Assembly: GCF_003730195.1 (NCBI RefSeq)
Contig: NZ_QWGG01000013.1
Coordinates: 1-64,000, forward strand
DNA: 64,000 bases
DNA from: Halosimplex salinum
Lineage (GTDB): Archaea > Halobacteriota > Halobacteria > Halobacteriales > Haloarculaceae
Reading direction: 5' to 3'
In this document: in pieces, positions 17,209 through 25,623 of the stretch
Layout of the letters: each line of letters starts with the position of its first letter
Position numbering within the stretch: the stretch's first letter is position 1
Position numbers and translations under genes: made by a program
The notes under the pieces: model-generated
Databases searched by the model: none
What the model was told of the DNA's origin: nothing
The model's input: the letters and a program-made list of their open reading frames with translations, nothing else

Positions 17209-19146
17209 TCAGTTACCGGTGTAGCTGATCCCGTCGCCGACCTTCGTGGCGATGAACAGCGCGTCGTCGATCCCCTCGGTGATGGCCGAGTCCGCGTTGA
17301 GCTCCCAGTTCGCCGTGTTGAACGCGCCCGCGTCGGGCTCGTACATGTTCTCGTGCTCCGGGACGTGCTGGTTCCACCACCACATCAGCTCCTTGTGGTA
17401 CTGGCTGTCGCCGGTCGTCTGCCAGCTCTGGATGTGCTCGGCGACGTTGATGTCCTTCGTCCCGTTCTCCCCCTCGGGGTCGCCGATGGGCATCGGGATG
17501 GTCTGGTCGAGCGAGAACTGCGCGAGACTGGACAGCCAGTCGACGACGAGGCCCGGCGCCCACATCGCGGTGATCCCGTTGGCCGAGGAGCCGTCGGGGA
17601 TCATCTCGTACTCGCCGTTCTGTCGGCGCTCGTCGAACGTCGCGGAGTCGACGGAGTTCTGCGTGACGCTGATCCCGAAGTTCTCGAGGTTCTGCTGGAG
17701 CACCTGGAAGTCGACGCGCTCCGTCGCGTTCAGGAACTCGAGCTCGAACTGCTCGCCGTCGGGGGTCAGCCAGTTACCGTTGCTGTCCTGCTCGAAGTCC
17801 GACCGGCGCAGGTACTCGGCCGCGCGCTCGGTGTCGTTCTGCCCGTACAGCTCGAAGTCCTGGACCCACTCGGTGGACTCGTGCTCGCCGAGCTCCATGA
17901 TACGACCGGGGACGCGGCACGGCGCCCACTCGAAGCGTCGTTTGACGCCCTGGAGCAGCGGGTCGACCGACTGTCGGTCGAAGACGTGGCAGATCGCCTT
18001 GCGGACGTTCCGGTCGTTGACCGGCGTGTCGTAGTCGTTGTTCGCGCCGCAGTTGAACGTGAACAGGCTGTTGGCCGACCGCGCCTCGCGGTACAGCGAG
18101 TGCGTGTCGGGCAGCTGCGCCTTGAGGTCGTCCTGGACCGGGAAGCCGCCCGCGGTCGCGTCGACCTGGTCGTTCGAGTACGGCTGGACCGGCTGGTTCG
18201 TGTTCGGGAAGTTGCGCATCGCGAACTCCCGGAAGTTGATGTTCTCCGCGTTCGGGTGGTCCTCGTACAGCTCGCAGACGATGATGTTGTCACCGACGTT
18301 CTTGATCTGGAAGGGACCGTGACCGATCGCGTTGTCCCCGTTGATCTTCGGGTAGTTCGAGGTCGTGATCTCCTCGATGACCGCCGTCAGCTCGTCGCCC
18401 GACGAGTCGCGAAGGCGCCCGTGCCAGTCGCTCCACTGGTCGTCGTCGTGTTTGGTGAAGACCCCACGCGCGAGGTTGCCGTGGTAGTCCGCGATGGTGT
18501 TCTGCATCGCGAACTTCGGCGCGTACGGCGTGTGGAGGTTGACGCGGACGAGCTGGTCGTCGACCGCCTCGATGCTCTCCATCGCGACGTGCGCGTTCTC
18601 TCCGTCCTCGGCCTGGGCCTTCAGGATCTCCAGTTCGATCTGCTGTTCCATCACGTAGTCCTGGGCGACGAACTGGTCCCCGTTGTGCCACGTGTAGTCG
18701 TCGCGGAACGTGGCCTCGAGGGTCGTGTCGTCCGTCATCTCCCAGTCCTCGATCATCACGTTGATGATCTCGTCTGCCGAGGGGCTGTAGGCCGCCGGGC
18801 GGTCCATGATCGCCGCACCGGGCCACCAGCAGCCCGTCTGGGCCGGGTTCCACGGGTTCAGGTGCCGCTCGGGCGGCGCCGCGTCGGCGTGGTCGAACAG
18901 GCGGAATCGCTCGTCGCTGACGCCGGACATCCCGTCGCCACCGTCGCCGCCTCCGCCTCCGCCACCGCCATCGTTCCCGTCACCGTCGCCCCCGCCGCCG
19001 TTTCCATCGCCGTCGCCGTCTCCCGGGGTGGGCGTCCCGTCGTCCCCCGAGCAACCGGCGAGAAGGATGACGCTCCCTGCCGCACCAGCCCTGATGAACT
19101 CACGTCTCGTACTCGCTTCTGATCGCCAGTTGTCAAAGTCTGGCAT
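17209..19146 (-). CDS. ABC solute-binding lipoprotein (SBP family 5)
   Basis: This 645-aa protein captures the transport substrate outside the cell. It starts with a Tat signal (STRREFIRAGAAGSVILLAGC) and lipobox, followed by a long Gly/Asp-rich linker (about residues 38-75) that probably tethers it to the membrane. The rest is a family-5 extracellular binding protein, with segments such as WHNGDQFVAQDYV, GHGPFQIK and NDRNVRKAICHVFDRQ. Family members bind peptides or oligosaccharides; here oligogalacturonides are likely from context. The start at 19146 is fixed by a strong TATA box at about -27 and by the signal peptide. Confidence 0.9.
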   Translation of the reverse strand: MPDFDNWRSEASTRREFIRAGAAGSVILLAGCSGDDGTPTPGDGDGDGNGGGGDGDGNDGGGGGGGGDGGDGMSGVSDERFRLFDHADAAPPERHLNPWNPAQTGCWWPGAAIMDRPAAYSPSADEIINVMIEDWEMTDDTTLEATFRDDYTWHNGDQFVAQDYVMEQQIELEILKAQAEDGENAHVAMESIEAVDDQLVRVNLHTPYAPKFAMQNTIADYHGNLARGVFTKHDDDQWSDWHGRLRDSSGDELTAVIEEITTSNYPKINGDNAIGHGPFQIKNVGDNIIVCELYEDHPNAENINFREFAMRNFPNTNQPVQPYSNDQVDATAGGFPVQDDLKAQLPDTHSLYREARSANSLFTFNCGANNDYDTPVNDRNVRKAICHVFDRQSVDPLLQGVKRRFEWAPCRVPGRIMELGEHESTEWVQDFELYGQNDTERAAEYLRRSDFEQDSNGNWLTPDGEQFELEFLNATERVDFQVLQQNLENFGISVTQNSVDSATFDERRQNGEYEMIPDGSSANGITAMWAPGLVVDWLSSLAQFSLDQTIPMPIGDPEGENGTKDINVAEHIQSWQTTGDSQYHKELMWWWNQHVPEHENMYEPDAGAFNTANWELNADSAITEGIDDALFIATKVGDGISYTGN

Positions 19147-19167
19147 ACCCCGACTTTGCACATGACC

Positions 19168-19180
19168 ATATATATAATTA
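19168..19180 (-). promoter_or_regulatory. Strong TATA box of the ABC transporter cluster
   Basis: On the minus strand TAATTATATATAT lies 22-34 bases before the solute-binding protein ATG at 19146. It is the most AT-rich promoter in the pectin locus and implies a leaderless, strongly expressed transcript. Confidence 0.7.
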
Positions 19181-19340
19181 ACCATCTTTCAGGCCAAATC
19201 TCGCCCTGAGCGGTGCGATCGGTGCTCGAAGACGGCTCGATCACGGCGCAGTCCGAACGTGACGGGGCCACGGGGTCGACTGTCGCCCTCACGGCTGCCG
19301 GTCCGGCAAGTTTAACGGATCGTACACCCTCGAAGCGGAC

Positions 19341-20774
19341 ATGACGGAGGAGAGCGGAGCGAACAGTGGTAGTGATCGGACTCGCGACCGACCGTCGCGA
19401 CGGCGCTTCCTGACGCTCGCCGGACTCGGCGGAGCGGCGCTGACCGCCGGCTGTAACGCCATCGGCGGCGACGGATCTGACGGTCCGACCGACGAGCTGA
19501 CACCGTCCCGATCGGAGACTCCGACGCCCGAACCGACGCCGACAGCGACGCCGGAACCGACGCGGACGGACACGGAAACGGCCGTCGCGCCCGGCTTCGA
19601 CGCGTCGGTCCTCGCCGACTCGCCGAGTTCGCACGTCGCGCCGACGGACGGCTTCGCCGACGCGTCGTGGCTGTCGGGCGCGATGCCGGAGGTCGTGAAA
19701 GTCACGACCCTCGACGCGTCCGGGGAGGGGTCGCTCCGATGGGCCCTCGACCGGCCGGGCGCCCGGGTCGTCGTCTTCGAGGTCGGGGGCGTGATCGACC
19801 TCGGTGGCGACTCCCTGACCGTCTCGCGGCCGAACGTCTTCGTCGCGGGCCAGACCGCGCCGTCGCCCGGGATCACGCTCGTCCGCGGCGGTCTCCACGT
19901 CAACGCCGACAACGTGATACTTCAGCACCTCCGGGCGCGCCCGGGAGACGAACTCTCGGGCCCCGTCGATGCGATCGGGAACGACGACGGGTCGAACGTG
20001 ATAATTGACCACTGTACCGCGAGCTGGGGGACCGACGAGGGGATGTCGACGAACTCGCCGGGCGCGCCCGACGTCACGCTCAGCAATAACCTCGTCGCCG
20101 AGTGCCTCGTCGACTCCATCCACCCGAAAGGCGACCACTCCATGGGCTCGCTCGTGATGAACAACAGCGACAACGTCACGCTCGCCGGCAACCTCTGGGC
20201 GCACAACGTCGGCCGCCACCCGCGCCTGAAAGGCGGGACGAGTTCGGTCGTCGCGAACAACGTCGTGTACGACTTCGACCGCGGGACGAATCTCGGCGGC
20301 GGCGTCTCCGACGAGACGACGGCATCGATCGTCGGGAACTACTACCGGGGCGGGATGCTGACGGCCGACACCGAGCCCGTGGTCGGGACGACCTACACGG
20401 ACGCGGAGGGGACAGTCACCGCGTTCGTCGCCTACAACGCGACCGACCCGTCCACGATGCCGGTCGTGGCCGACGGGACGCGCATCGAGATAGCGAGTCA
20501 GCGACCGCTTTGGCCGGAGGGATTTACGGCGGTCGGAGCCGACGAGGCGTACGAGACGGTCCTCTCCTCTGCCGGAGCCCGTCCCGCCGACCGAACGCCG
20601 CACGACGAGCGGATCGTCGAGGACGTGCGCGACCGGTCGGGCGGCCCGATCGACAGCCAGGACGACGTCGGCGGCTACCCCGAACTCGAACCGACGACGC
20701 GTGAGCTATCCGTTCCCGAGGACGGACTCGGCGCGTGGCTCCGGGAGTTCACCGTCGCCGTCGAAGGGAACTAA
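19341..20774 (+). CDS. Pectate lyase, Tat lipoprotein (family 1-like), short form
   Basis: This 477-aa protein cleaves polygalacturonate by beta-elimination outside the cell. It has a Tat signal (SRRRFLTLAGLGGAALTAGC) with lipobox, a Thr/Pro-rich linker to about residue 80, and one right-handed beta-helix domain. Landmarks are VVFEVGGVIDL, AGQTAPSPGITL, the vWiDH-like VIIDHCTASW and RHPRLKGGT, whose arginine matches the catalytic Arg of family-1 lyases. Unlike the paralogues at 25624 and 27960 it lacks the N-terminal sugar-binding-like and Fn3-like modules. A TTTAAC box about 27 bases upstream supports the start. It is divergent from the ABC transporter genes. Confidence 0.9.
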   Translation: MTEESGANSGSDRTRDRPSRRRFLTLAGLGGAALTAGCNAIGGDGSDGPTDELTPSRSETPTPEPTPTATPEPTRTDTETAVAPGFDASVLADSPSSHVAPTDGFADASWLSGAMPEVVKVTTLDASGEGSLRWALDRPGARVVVFEVGGVIDLGGDSLTVSRPNVFVAGQTAPSPGITLVRGGLHVNADNVILQHLRARPGDELSGPVDAIGNDDGSNVIIDHCTASWGTDEGMSTNSPGAPDVTLSNNLVAECLVDSIHPKGDHSMGSLVMNNSDNVTLAGNLWAHNVGRHPRLKGGTSSVVANNVVYDFDRGTNLGGGVSDETTASIVGNYYRGGMLTADTEPVVGTTYTDAEGTVTAFVAYNATDPSTMPVVADGTRIEIASQRPLWPEGFTAVGADEAYETVLSSAGARPADRTPHDERIVEDVRDRSGGPIDSQDDVGGYPELEPTTRELSVPEDGLGAWLREFTVAVEGN

Positions 20775-20995
20775 CCCCCTCGCGCGAACCGGCAGGACCA
20801 GCCCGGCGTTCCATTCTGTGAAACCCACGCGGTCAGCAGCGGCCGGTGTTCCACGGATATCCGGTTCTGGGCCACTCTCACGGACGTTTTCGACGATCTG
20901 ACGACCGCGGTATCGCGCACGAGCCGACGAGGCGACACCTCGGCGTGCGATGTCGTTCGAAAAAATCGACTGCGTCGACCGAGTGGGACCGCCGG

Positions 20996-23617
20996 TCAGT
21001 CGCGGCGGCGTGCGACCAGCGCGGCCGCGAGCAGCGCCACGACTGCCGCAGCGATGCCGAAGCCGGGGCCGTCGCCGGAGGCGGTCGTCTCGACGTCGGG
21101 TTCGGGCTCGGTCGTCTCCGTGCCGTCACCGTCGTCGGGCGTCTCGGTCGGTTCGTCGGTCGGTTCGTCAGTCGGCTCTGCCGTGGCCGTCGGAGTCGGC
21201 GTCGCCTCGAGCGTGTACGCCGCGCTCGCGGCGACGGTCGACCCGTCGTCGTTCGTCAGCGGGTCGTCCGAGGCCGGGAAGTCGAACTCCTGGTTGTTGT
21301 TGGAGTCGACGTGGGCGGTCACGTAGAGGGTCGTGTCCCCGGAGACCGCCTCGTCGAGCGCGATCGAGAGGTCGGAGTGCTCGCCGGACTCGAGGTAGTC
21401 GCTCACGCCGATCGTGGGACCGGTCGCGCTCCCGGTGTGGACGGAGACGAACCCGCCGTCGCTCAGTTCGAGACTGTCGACGGTCACGCTCTCGCCGTCA
21501 CCGGACTGATCGCTCATCTCGATCGACCCGCTGGGCGGGGCGCGGATGGTACCGTTGATCGTCTCGACGGTCACGACGTCGCGGTCGGGGACGTCGGCGA
21601 CGATCCGGGCGGAGGCGGTGATCTCGGTGCCGACGGGCAGTTCGCTCGTGTCGAACGTCGCGGAGAGCGACCCCCACGGGTTCGTCATCCCGCCGTCACA
21701 GCAGATCTGCGGGCCGAGACCGCGGAGGCCCATCTCGCCCGTGTTCTCGTCCATGATGACCTCGCCGTCGTCGTTCCGGGCGACGAGGCGGATGCCCATG
21801 GCCGTGCCGCGGGCCTGCGTGGAGTTGAACGTGATCTCGGTCTCCTCGGACTGCGGGAGTTCGAGTTCGTCGGCGTTCGCGAGGACCGTCTCACCCTCGA
21901 CGAAGCGGAACTGCGTCGACTCCTCGCGAGTGCCTTGCTCGGTCTCGATCGTCAGGGTCGCCTCGAAGCGGTCGCCCACTTCGGGTTCGACCGCTTCGCC
22001 GTCCTGGTACAGCACCATGTCGTTGGGGAGCATCGAGAAGAAGATGCCCGTCATCTCGGAGCTGTTGTAGATGCGCTGGTCGGACTCCTCGTCGTCCGGG
22101 GCGATGAACACGCCCGAAGCGTTGCGCGAGAGGTTCAGCACTTTGGGCTCACCGTCGGCGTTGACCTGCTCGACCTCGAGCGAGAGGGGCGAACTCTGGA
22201 ACTTCGCGACCTGACTGCGACCGGGCGACCGGTCGATGGCCTCGAAGATCTCGTCGCTGGTCTCGAAGTGGACCCACATCTCGTCGAACATGCCGTGGCC
22301 GTCGACGTTCTTGGCGATCGACGGGTCGCCCGACGCGTGGCCGTCACCGACCTGTTCGCCGACCCCGAACGCCGTCTCGTGGTCGGGGTTGTGGTAGGCG
22401 ATCGTCATCACCTTCGAGTCACGGATCGTCGCGTTCTCGATGGTGTACTCGGGGTCGATCACGTCACGCACTTCGCCGGACCCCTCGGCGACCTGGATCC
22501 GGTGTTCCTCGTCGAGGTAGTCGTCGTCGTCGCGGGCCGGTTCACCGTCGACCGTGGCGTTCTCCGGACCGGGCGCGTACGCGGTGACCGTGAACTCCTG
22601 GTTCTCCTTGCCGGAGAGGTCGAAGTTCCCTTCGACGGTCCCCCACGGCGCGGACGCCTTGGAGTCGCTGTCCATCAGCGTCTGGTCGCCCTCGACCTCG
22701 ACGGTCGTGGACTGGGTCTCGCCGTCCTCCGTCTCGAGGACGAGTTCCACGTCGGTGCCACCGGCGAACGTCGACTCGCCGCCGACGGGCGTCCCGAATG
22801 TGTTGGCCGGGGAGAGGGAGTCGTTGAAGCGGACCTGACCGTCGACCATCTCGAAGGTCGTCGTGTCGGTCTCGCCGTCGACTGTGAACGTCGCTTCGAA
22901 CTCGTCGCCCGGCTCGAAGCTGGCTTCCTCGCCGTTCTGGGAGAGAGTCGCCCTGTTGGGGTCGACCCAGACGAAGATGCCCGAGTCGGGTTCGCTACCG
23001 ACCGTGAAGTCGTCGTCGATCTCCTCGGTGTCGGCGAAGACCATCACGGGCGGGATGTCGCGTTCGGTCCCCTGCGAGACCGGCGGGTTCTCGAACCCGT
23101 CCTGGTTGTCCTCGACGTTCAGAACCTTGTCGCCGTTGGTCTGGGTGATCTCGACGTCCCAGTTCTCGTTCTCGACGAAGTTCTGGGTGACGAGGCCCTT
23201 GTCCGGGCCCTCGGTGGGCGGGTTCAGGGCTTCGAGCCCGTCGGTCTCGACGTGGAGTGCGAGCATGTCCCACTGGCCGTTGGGGTTCCGAGCGGTCGAG
23301 TTGTCAACGCGCAACTGGGCGTCGCCTTCCGCGTTGGTGAACATCTCGATCCCCTCGGACTCGTTCCCGTCGTACTCGTTCGGCGGGACCGGGTACGGGC
23401 CGTTCGCGTCACCGTCGTCCCGGAACCACGATATCGTCAGGGGCTTGGCACTCCCGTTCTCGAGCGCCGCGACCGACTCGGCGCTGTCGACGGCCGACTG
23501 GTCTCCGGCGTCTGTGTTCGTCTGTGCTCCCGCGACCGCGACGGTCCCTGCACCGACCGACAGGACCATCACCATCGCGAAAAATACGGCTCCTATCGTA
23601 TTGAGTCGCGTTGTCAT
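20996..23617 (-). CDS. Large secreted surface protein with PGF-CTERM anchor
   Basis: The 873-aa protein has a Sec signal (about residues 1-31) and a C-terminal GPGFGIAAAVVALLAAALVARRRD, the PGF-CTERM tripartite signal processed by archaeosortase A in haloarchaea. A Thr/Glu/Pro-rich stretch precedes it. Two similar modules of about 250 residues (about 85-345 and 370-645) share an N/D-G-x-W/M-W-x-H-x-ET start, a GIF segment, GD-x-FEAT and a closing PWG-x-L/V core. A DUF7282-like domain follows (about 670-780). It resembles S-layer-type glycoproteins and may organise or bind substrate at the cell wall; that role is an inference. AGGTGG a few bases before the ATG marks a leadered message. Confidence 0.82.
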   Translation of the reverse strand: MTTRLNTIGAVFFAMVMVLSVGAGTVAVAGAQTNTDAGDQSAVDSAESVAALENGSAKPLTISWFRDDGDANGPYPVPPNEYDGNESEGIEMFTNAEGDAQLRVDNSTARNPNGQWDMLALHVETDGLEALNPPTEGPDKGLVTQNFVENENWDVEITQTNGDKVLNVEDNQDGFENPPVSQGTERDIPPVMVFADTEEIDDDFTVGSEPDSGIFVWVDPNRATLSQNGEEASFEPGDEFEATFTVDGETDTTTFEMVDGQVRFNDSLSPANTFGTPVGGESTFAGGTDVELVLETEDGETQSTTVEVEGDQTLMDSDSKASAPWGTVEGNFDLSGKENQEFTVTAYAPGPENATVDGEPARDDDDYLDEEHRIQVAEGSGEVRDVIDPEYTIENATIRDSKVMTIAYHNPDHETAFGVGEQVGDGHASGDPSIAKNVDGHGMFDEMWVHFETSDEIFEAIDRSPGRSQVAKFQSSPLSLEVEQVNADGEPKVLNLSRNASGVFIAPDDEESDQRIYNSSEMTGIFFSMLPNDMVLYQDGEAVEPEVGDRFEATLTIETEQGTREESTQFRFVEGETVLANADELELPQSEETEITFNSTQARGTAMGIRLVARNDDGEVIMDENTGEMGLRGLGPQICCDGGMTNPWGSLSATFDTSELPVGTEITASARIVADVPDRDVVTVETINGTIRAPPSGSIEMSDQSGDGESVTVDSLELSDGGFVSVHTGSATGPTIGVSDYLESGEHSDLSIALDEAVSGDTTLYVTAHVDSNNNQEFDFPASDDPLTNDDGSTVAASAAYTLEATPTPTATAEPTDEPTDEPTETPDDGDGTETTEPEPDVETTASGDGPGFGIAAAVVALLAAALVARRRD

Positions 23618-23749
23618 GTCTGAACCACCTGAATATGCGTCCCAAAAATTGATACACCGGCATATATATGTTTGTGATCTTTACGCACGGATCCGACGGG
23701 ATCGATGGCGACTCGTCGGCCGAGGGACCGTTCGGCACGCAAGCGGCGA

Positions 23750-24796
23750 CTACTCGAAGACGCCGTCGAGGAACGGGAACTCGTCGACGATGGAGAGCCG
23801 TTCGTTCCGGCGGCCCGACTCGTAGGCCGCCATCGTCACGACCACGGCCTTGAGGCCGTCCAGCGCGGTCGCGGGCGGTTCGTCGCCGGTCTCGACCGCG
23901 TCGAGGAACGCGTTCCCCTTGCTCAGTCGGCGGTCGTAGCCGGAGTAGGGGTCGTGCTCGGTCCCGTCGGCGTCGATGGTCATCCCGGTGCGGTCGTCCC
24001 ACTCACGACCTTCCAGATAGACGGCGCCCTCCTCGTCCCAGATGTGGACGTGCTCGCGCGTCCTGGCCACGATCCCCGTGTCCGAGACGTTCGCCATCGC
24101 GCCCTCCTCGAACTCGATGATGGTAGAGGACTGCCTGTCGAATATCTGGTCGTCGTCGTGGAAGTCGACGTAGGCGTTGACGTGCGTCGGCGTCAGTCCC
24201 GTCGTCCACAGGATGGCGTCGACGACGTGCGTCCCGACGTTGAGGAGGTGTCCGCCACCGGAGAGTTCGGGGTCCATCCGCCAGTCCTCCATCGTCTCGT
24301 AGTAGGACTGCCAGTCGTGCGTGATCTCGCCGGTGATGAAGCGCGGTTCGCGGTCGCCGAGCGCCCACCGCTCGCGTGCGAGGTCGTACGCCGGGTTGAA
24401 GTGGCGCTGGTAGCCGACCATGAACGTGCTGTCGCTCGCTTCGGCCCGCTCGTAGAGGGCGTGCGCGTCCTCGACGCTCGTCGCGAGCGGTTTCTCGCAG
24501 AGGACGTGCAGGTCGCGGTCGAGGGCCGCGGTCGCCTGTCGGTAGTGCAACCCGTTCGGCGTCGCGATGCCGACCGCGTCCAGCGGCTCGTCGTCCAGCA
24601 TCCGCTCGTAGTCGAGATACTGCGCGGACGCGGGGACGGACAGCTCCTCCCCCGCCGCGGCGAGGCTCTCCTCGCTCACGTCGGCGAGCGCGACCAGTTC
24701 GCTCCCGGCCAGCTCCTCGAACTGCCGAGCGAGCCGGACCCCGAGACTCCCGACGCCGACGACGCCGACGGTAACCGCATCTGAACCTGTGACCAT
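23750..24796 (-). CDS. Gfo/Idh/MocA family oxidoreductase
   Basis: This 348-aa NAD(P)-dependent sugar oxidoreductase has an N-terminal Rossmann loop (GVVGVGSLG), the family CEKPLA motif with the lysine that contacts cofactor and substrate, and GGGHLLNVGTHVVD, where the histidine is the usual catalytic residue. Members oxidise or reduce cyclic polyols and uronate derivatives. In this locus it may act on an unsaturated uronate or another pectin sugar, but the substrate is unknown. A TTAATG box at about -30 supports the ATG at 24796. Confidence 0.85.
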   Translation of the reverse strand: MVTGSDAVTVGVVGVGSLGVRLARQFEELAGSELVALADVSEESLAAAGEELSVPASAQYLDYERMLDDEPLDAVGIATPNGLHYRQATAALDRDLHVLCEKPLATSVEDAHALYERAEASDSTFMVGYQRHFNPAYDLARERWALGDREPRFITGEITHDWQSYYETMEDWRMDPELSGGGHLLNVGTHVVDAILWTTGLTPTHVNAYVDFHDDDQIFDRQSSTIIEFEEGAMANVSDTGIVARTREHVHIWDEEGAVYLEGREWDDRTGMTIDADGTEHDPYSGYDRRLSKGNAFLDAVETGDEPPATALDGLKAVVVTMAAYESGRRNERLSIVDEFPFLDGVFE

Positions 24797-25623
24797 AGTG
24801 GCCGTGAGTAGACGCAAACCGACATTAACTGTTTCCCTCGAGGTACCGGCCCACCGTCGGGTCACAGCCCCGTGCGACCGCCTGAAACCGCCGATATCGG
24901 ACGGCGACGATCGTTCGCCAGGGGAGAACGTAGAATCGTAGAAATAGCGTCCCTCCGAGACCTTAGTCCGTGAATTTCTGGAGTTGGAATCCCGAACCGA
25001 GGGTTTCGCCTCTCGGGAACGGCATCTGAGACGGGAGCCGACAGTCCTTGCATTTCAAAGCCGAAGTCGATCGGCGTCACCCAGCGCCACACTGTTGGCG
25101 AGATTCCGTCAGGGACGGAATAATTACAGTGGTAGTACTGTAATACTGCACGTTCGGGCCGGGTGGGACGTGGTGCGACCGCCGGAGAATCCGTCGCTCC
25201 TCGACGACGGGCGCCGAAGTTTGCCTCCGGGGTCACGACGGAGAGAGGCCGATCTCGGCGGCGAACCCGGCCGAACACGTTTCGACCTCGGGAACGGTCG
25301 CTGAGAGCGGTTCCGTCACGACCGCGTCGAGAACTGGGTCGAGAGCGGCGGAATCGGCCATCTCTCGATCGGAAGCGGGGAACGGGGACGACGGAGCCGC
25401 TCGTAGCTGTTCTCTTCTCGGGAACGGATTCCGGGTCGGGCGCGAAGCGCCGCCTTCGGAGGCTCTGCGCGCAGTTCTGTCGCGTCTAGCGCGACCAGCC
25501 CAGCGCCGGAGGGCCCCGGTCTCAACGGACGGCCCGTGTTCGAAACGGCGGCCAGCGGGGTGACGGCGGTCGAACGACCAAAACCGTTAATACGACCCAT
25601 CCAAACTTCATATAACAGACGAC
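24797..25623. other. Long noncoding gap with palindrome, divergent promoters
   Basis: These 827 bases separate the divergent oxidoreductase and pectate lyase genes. No open frame has convincing protein character. It contains a bulged hairpin (24990-25018, TCCCGA/TCGGGA) and the 22-bp palindrome at 25123-25144. Its size is unusual for this genome and matches the gap at 1-833, which has the sister palindrome. Confidence 0.6.
25123..25144. promoter_or_regulatory. 22-bp palindrome, putative operator (copy B)
   Basis: ATTACAG-N8-CTGTAAT, with 20 of 22 bases identical to copy A at 306-327. It is about 330 bases before the oxidoreductase start (minus strand) and about 480 bases before the pectate lyase start at 25624 (plus strand). 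Co-regulation of pectin genes by one factor is a reasonable inference. Confidence 0.55.

Noticed and set aside
20846-23623. 925-codon plus-strand open frame
   Set aside because: It is the antisense shadow of the surface-protein gene at 20996-23617, with Arg/Val/Gly-rich composition unlike haloarchaeal proteins.
24862-25278. Minus-strand open frame covering the palindrome at 25123
   Set aside because: No domain, basic composition, no promoter at its start; treated as noncoding.
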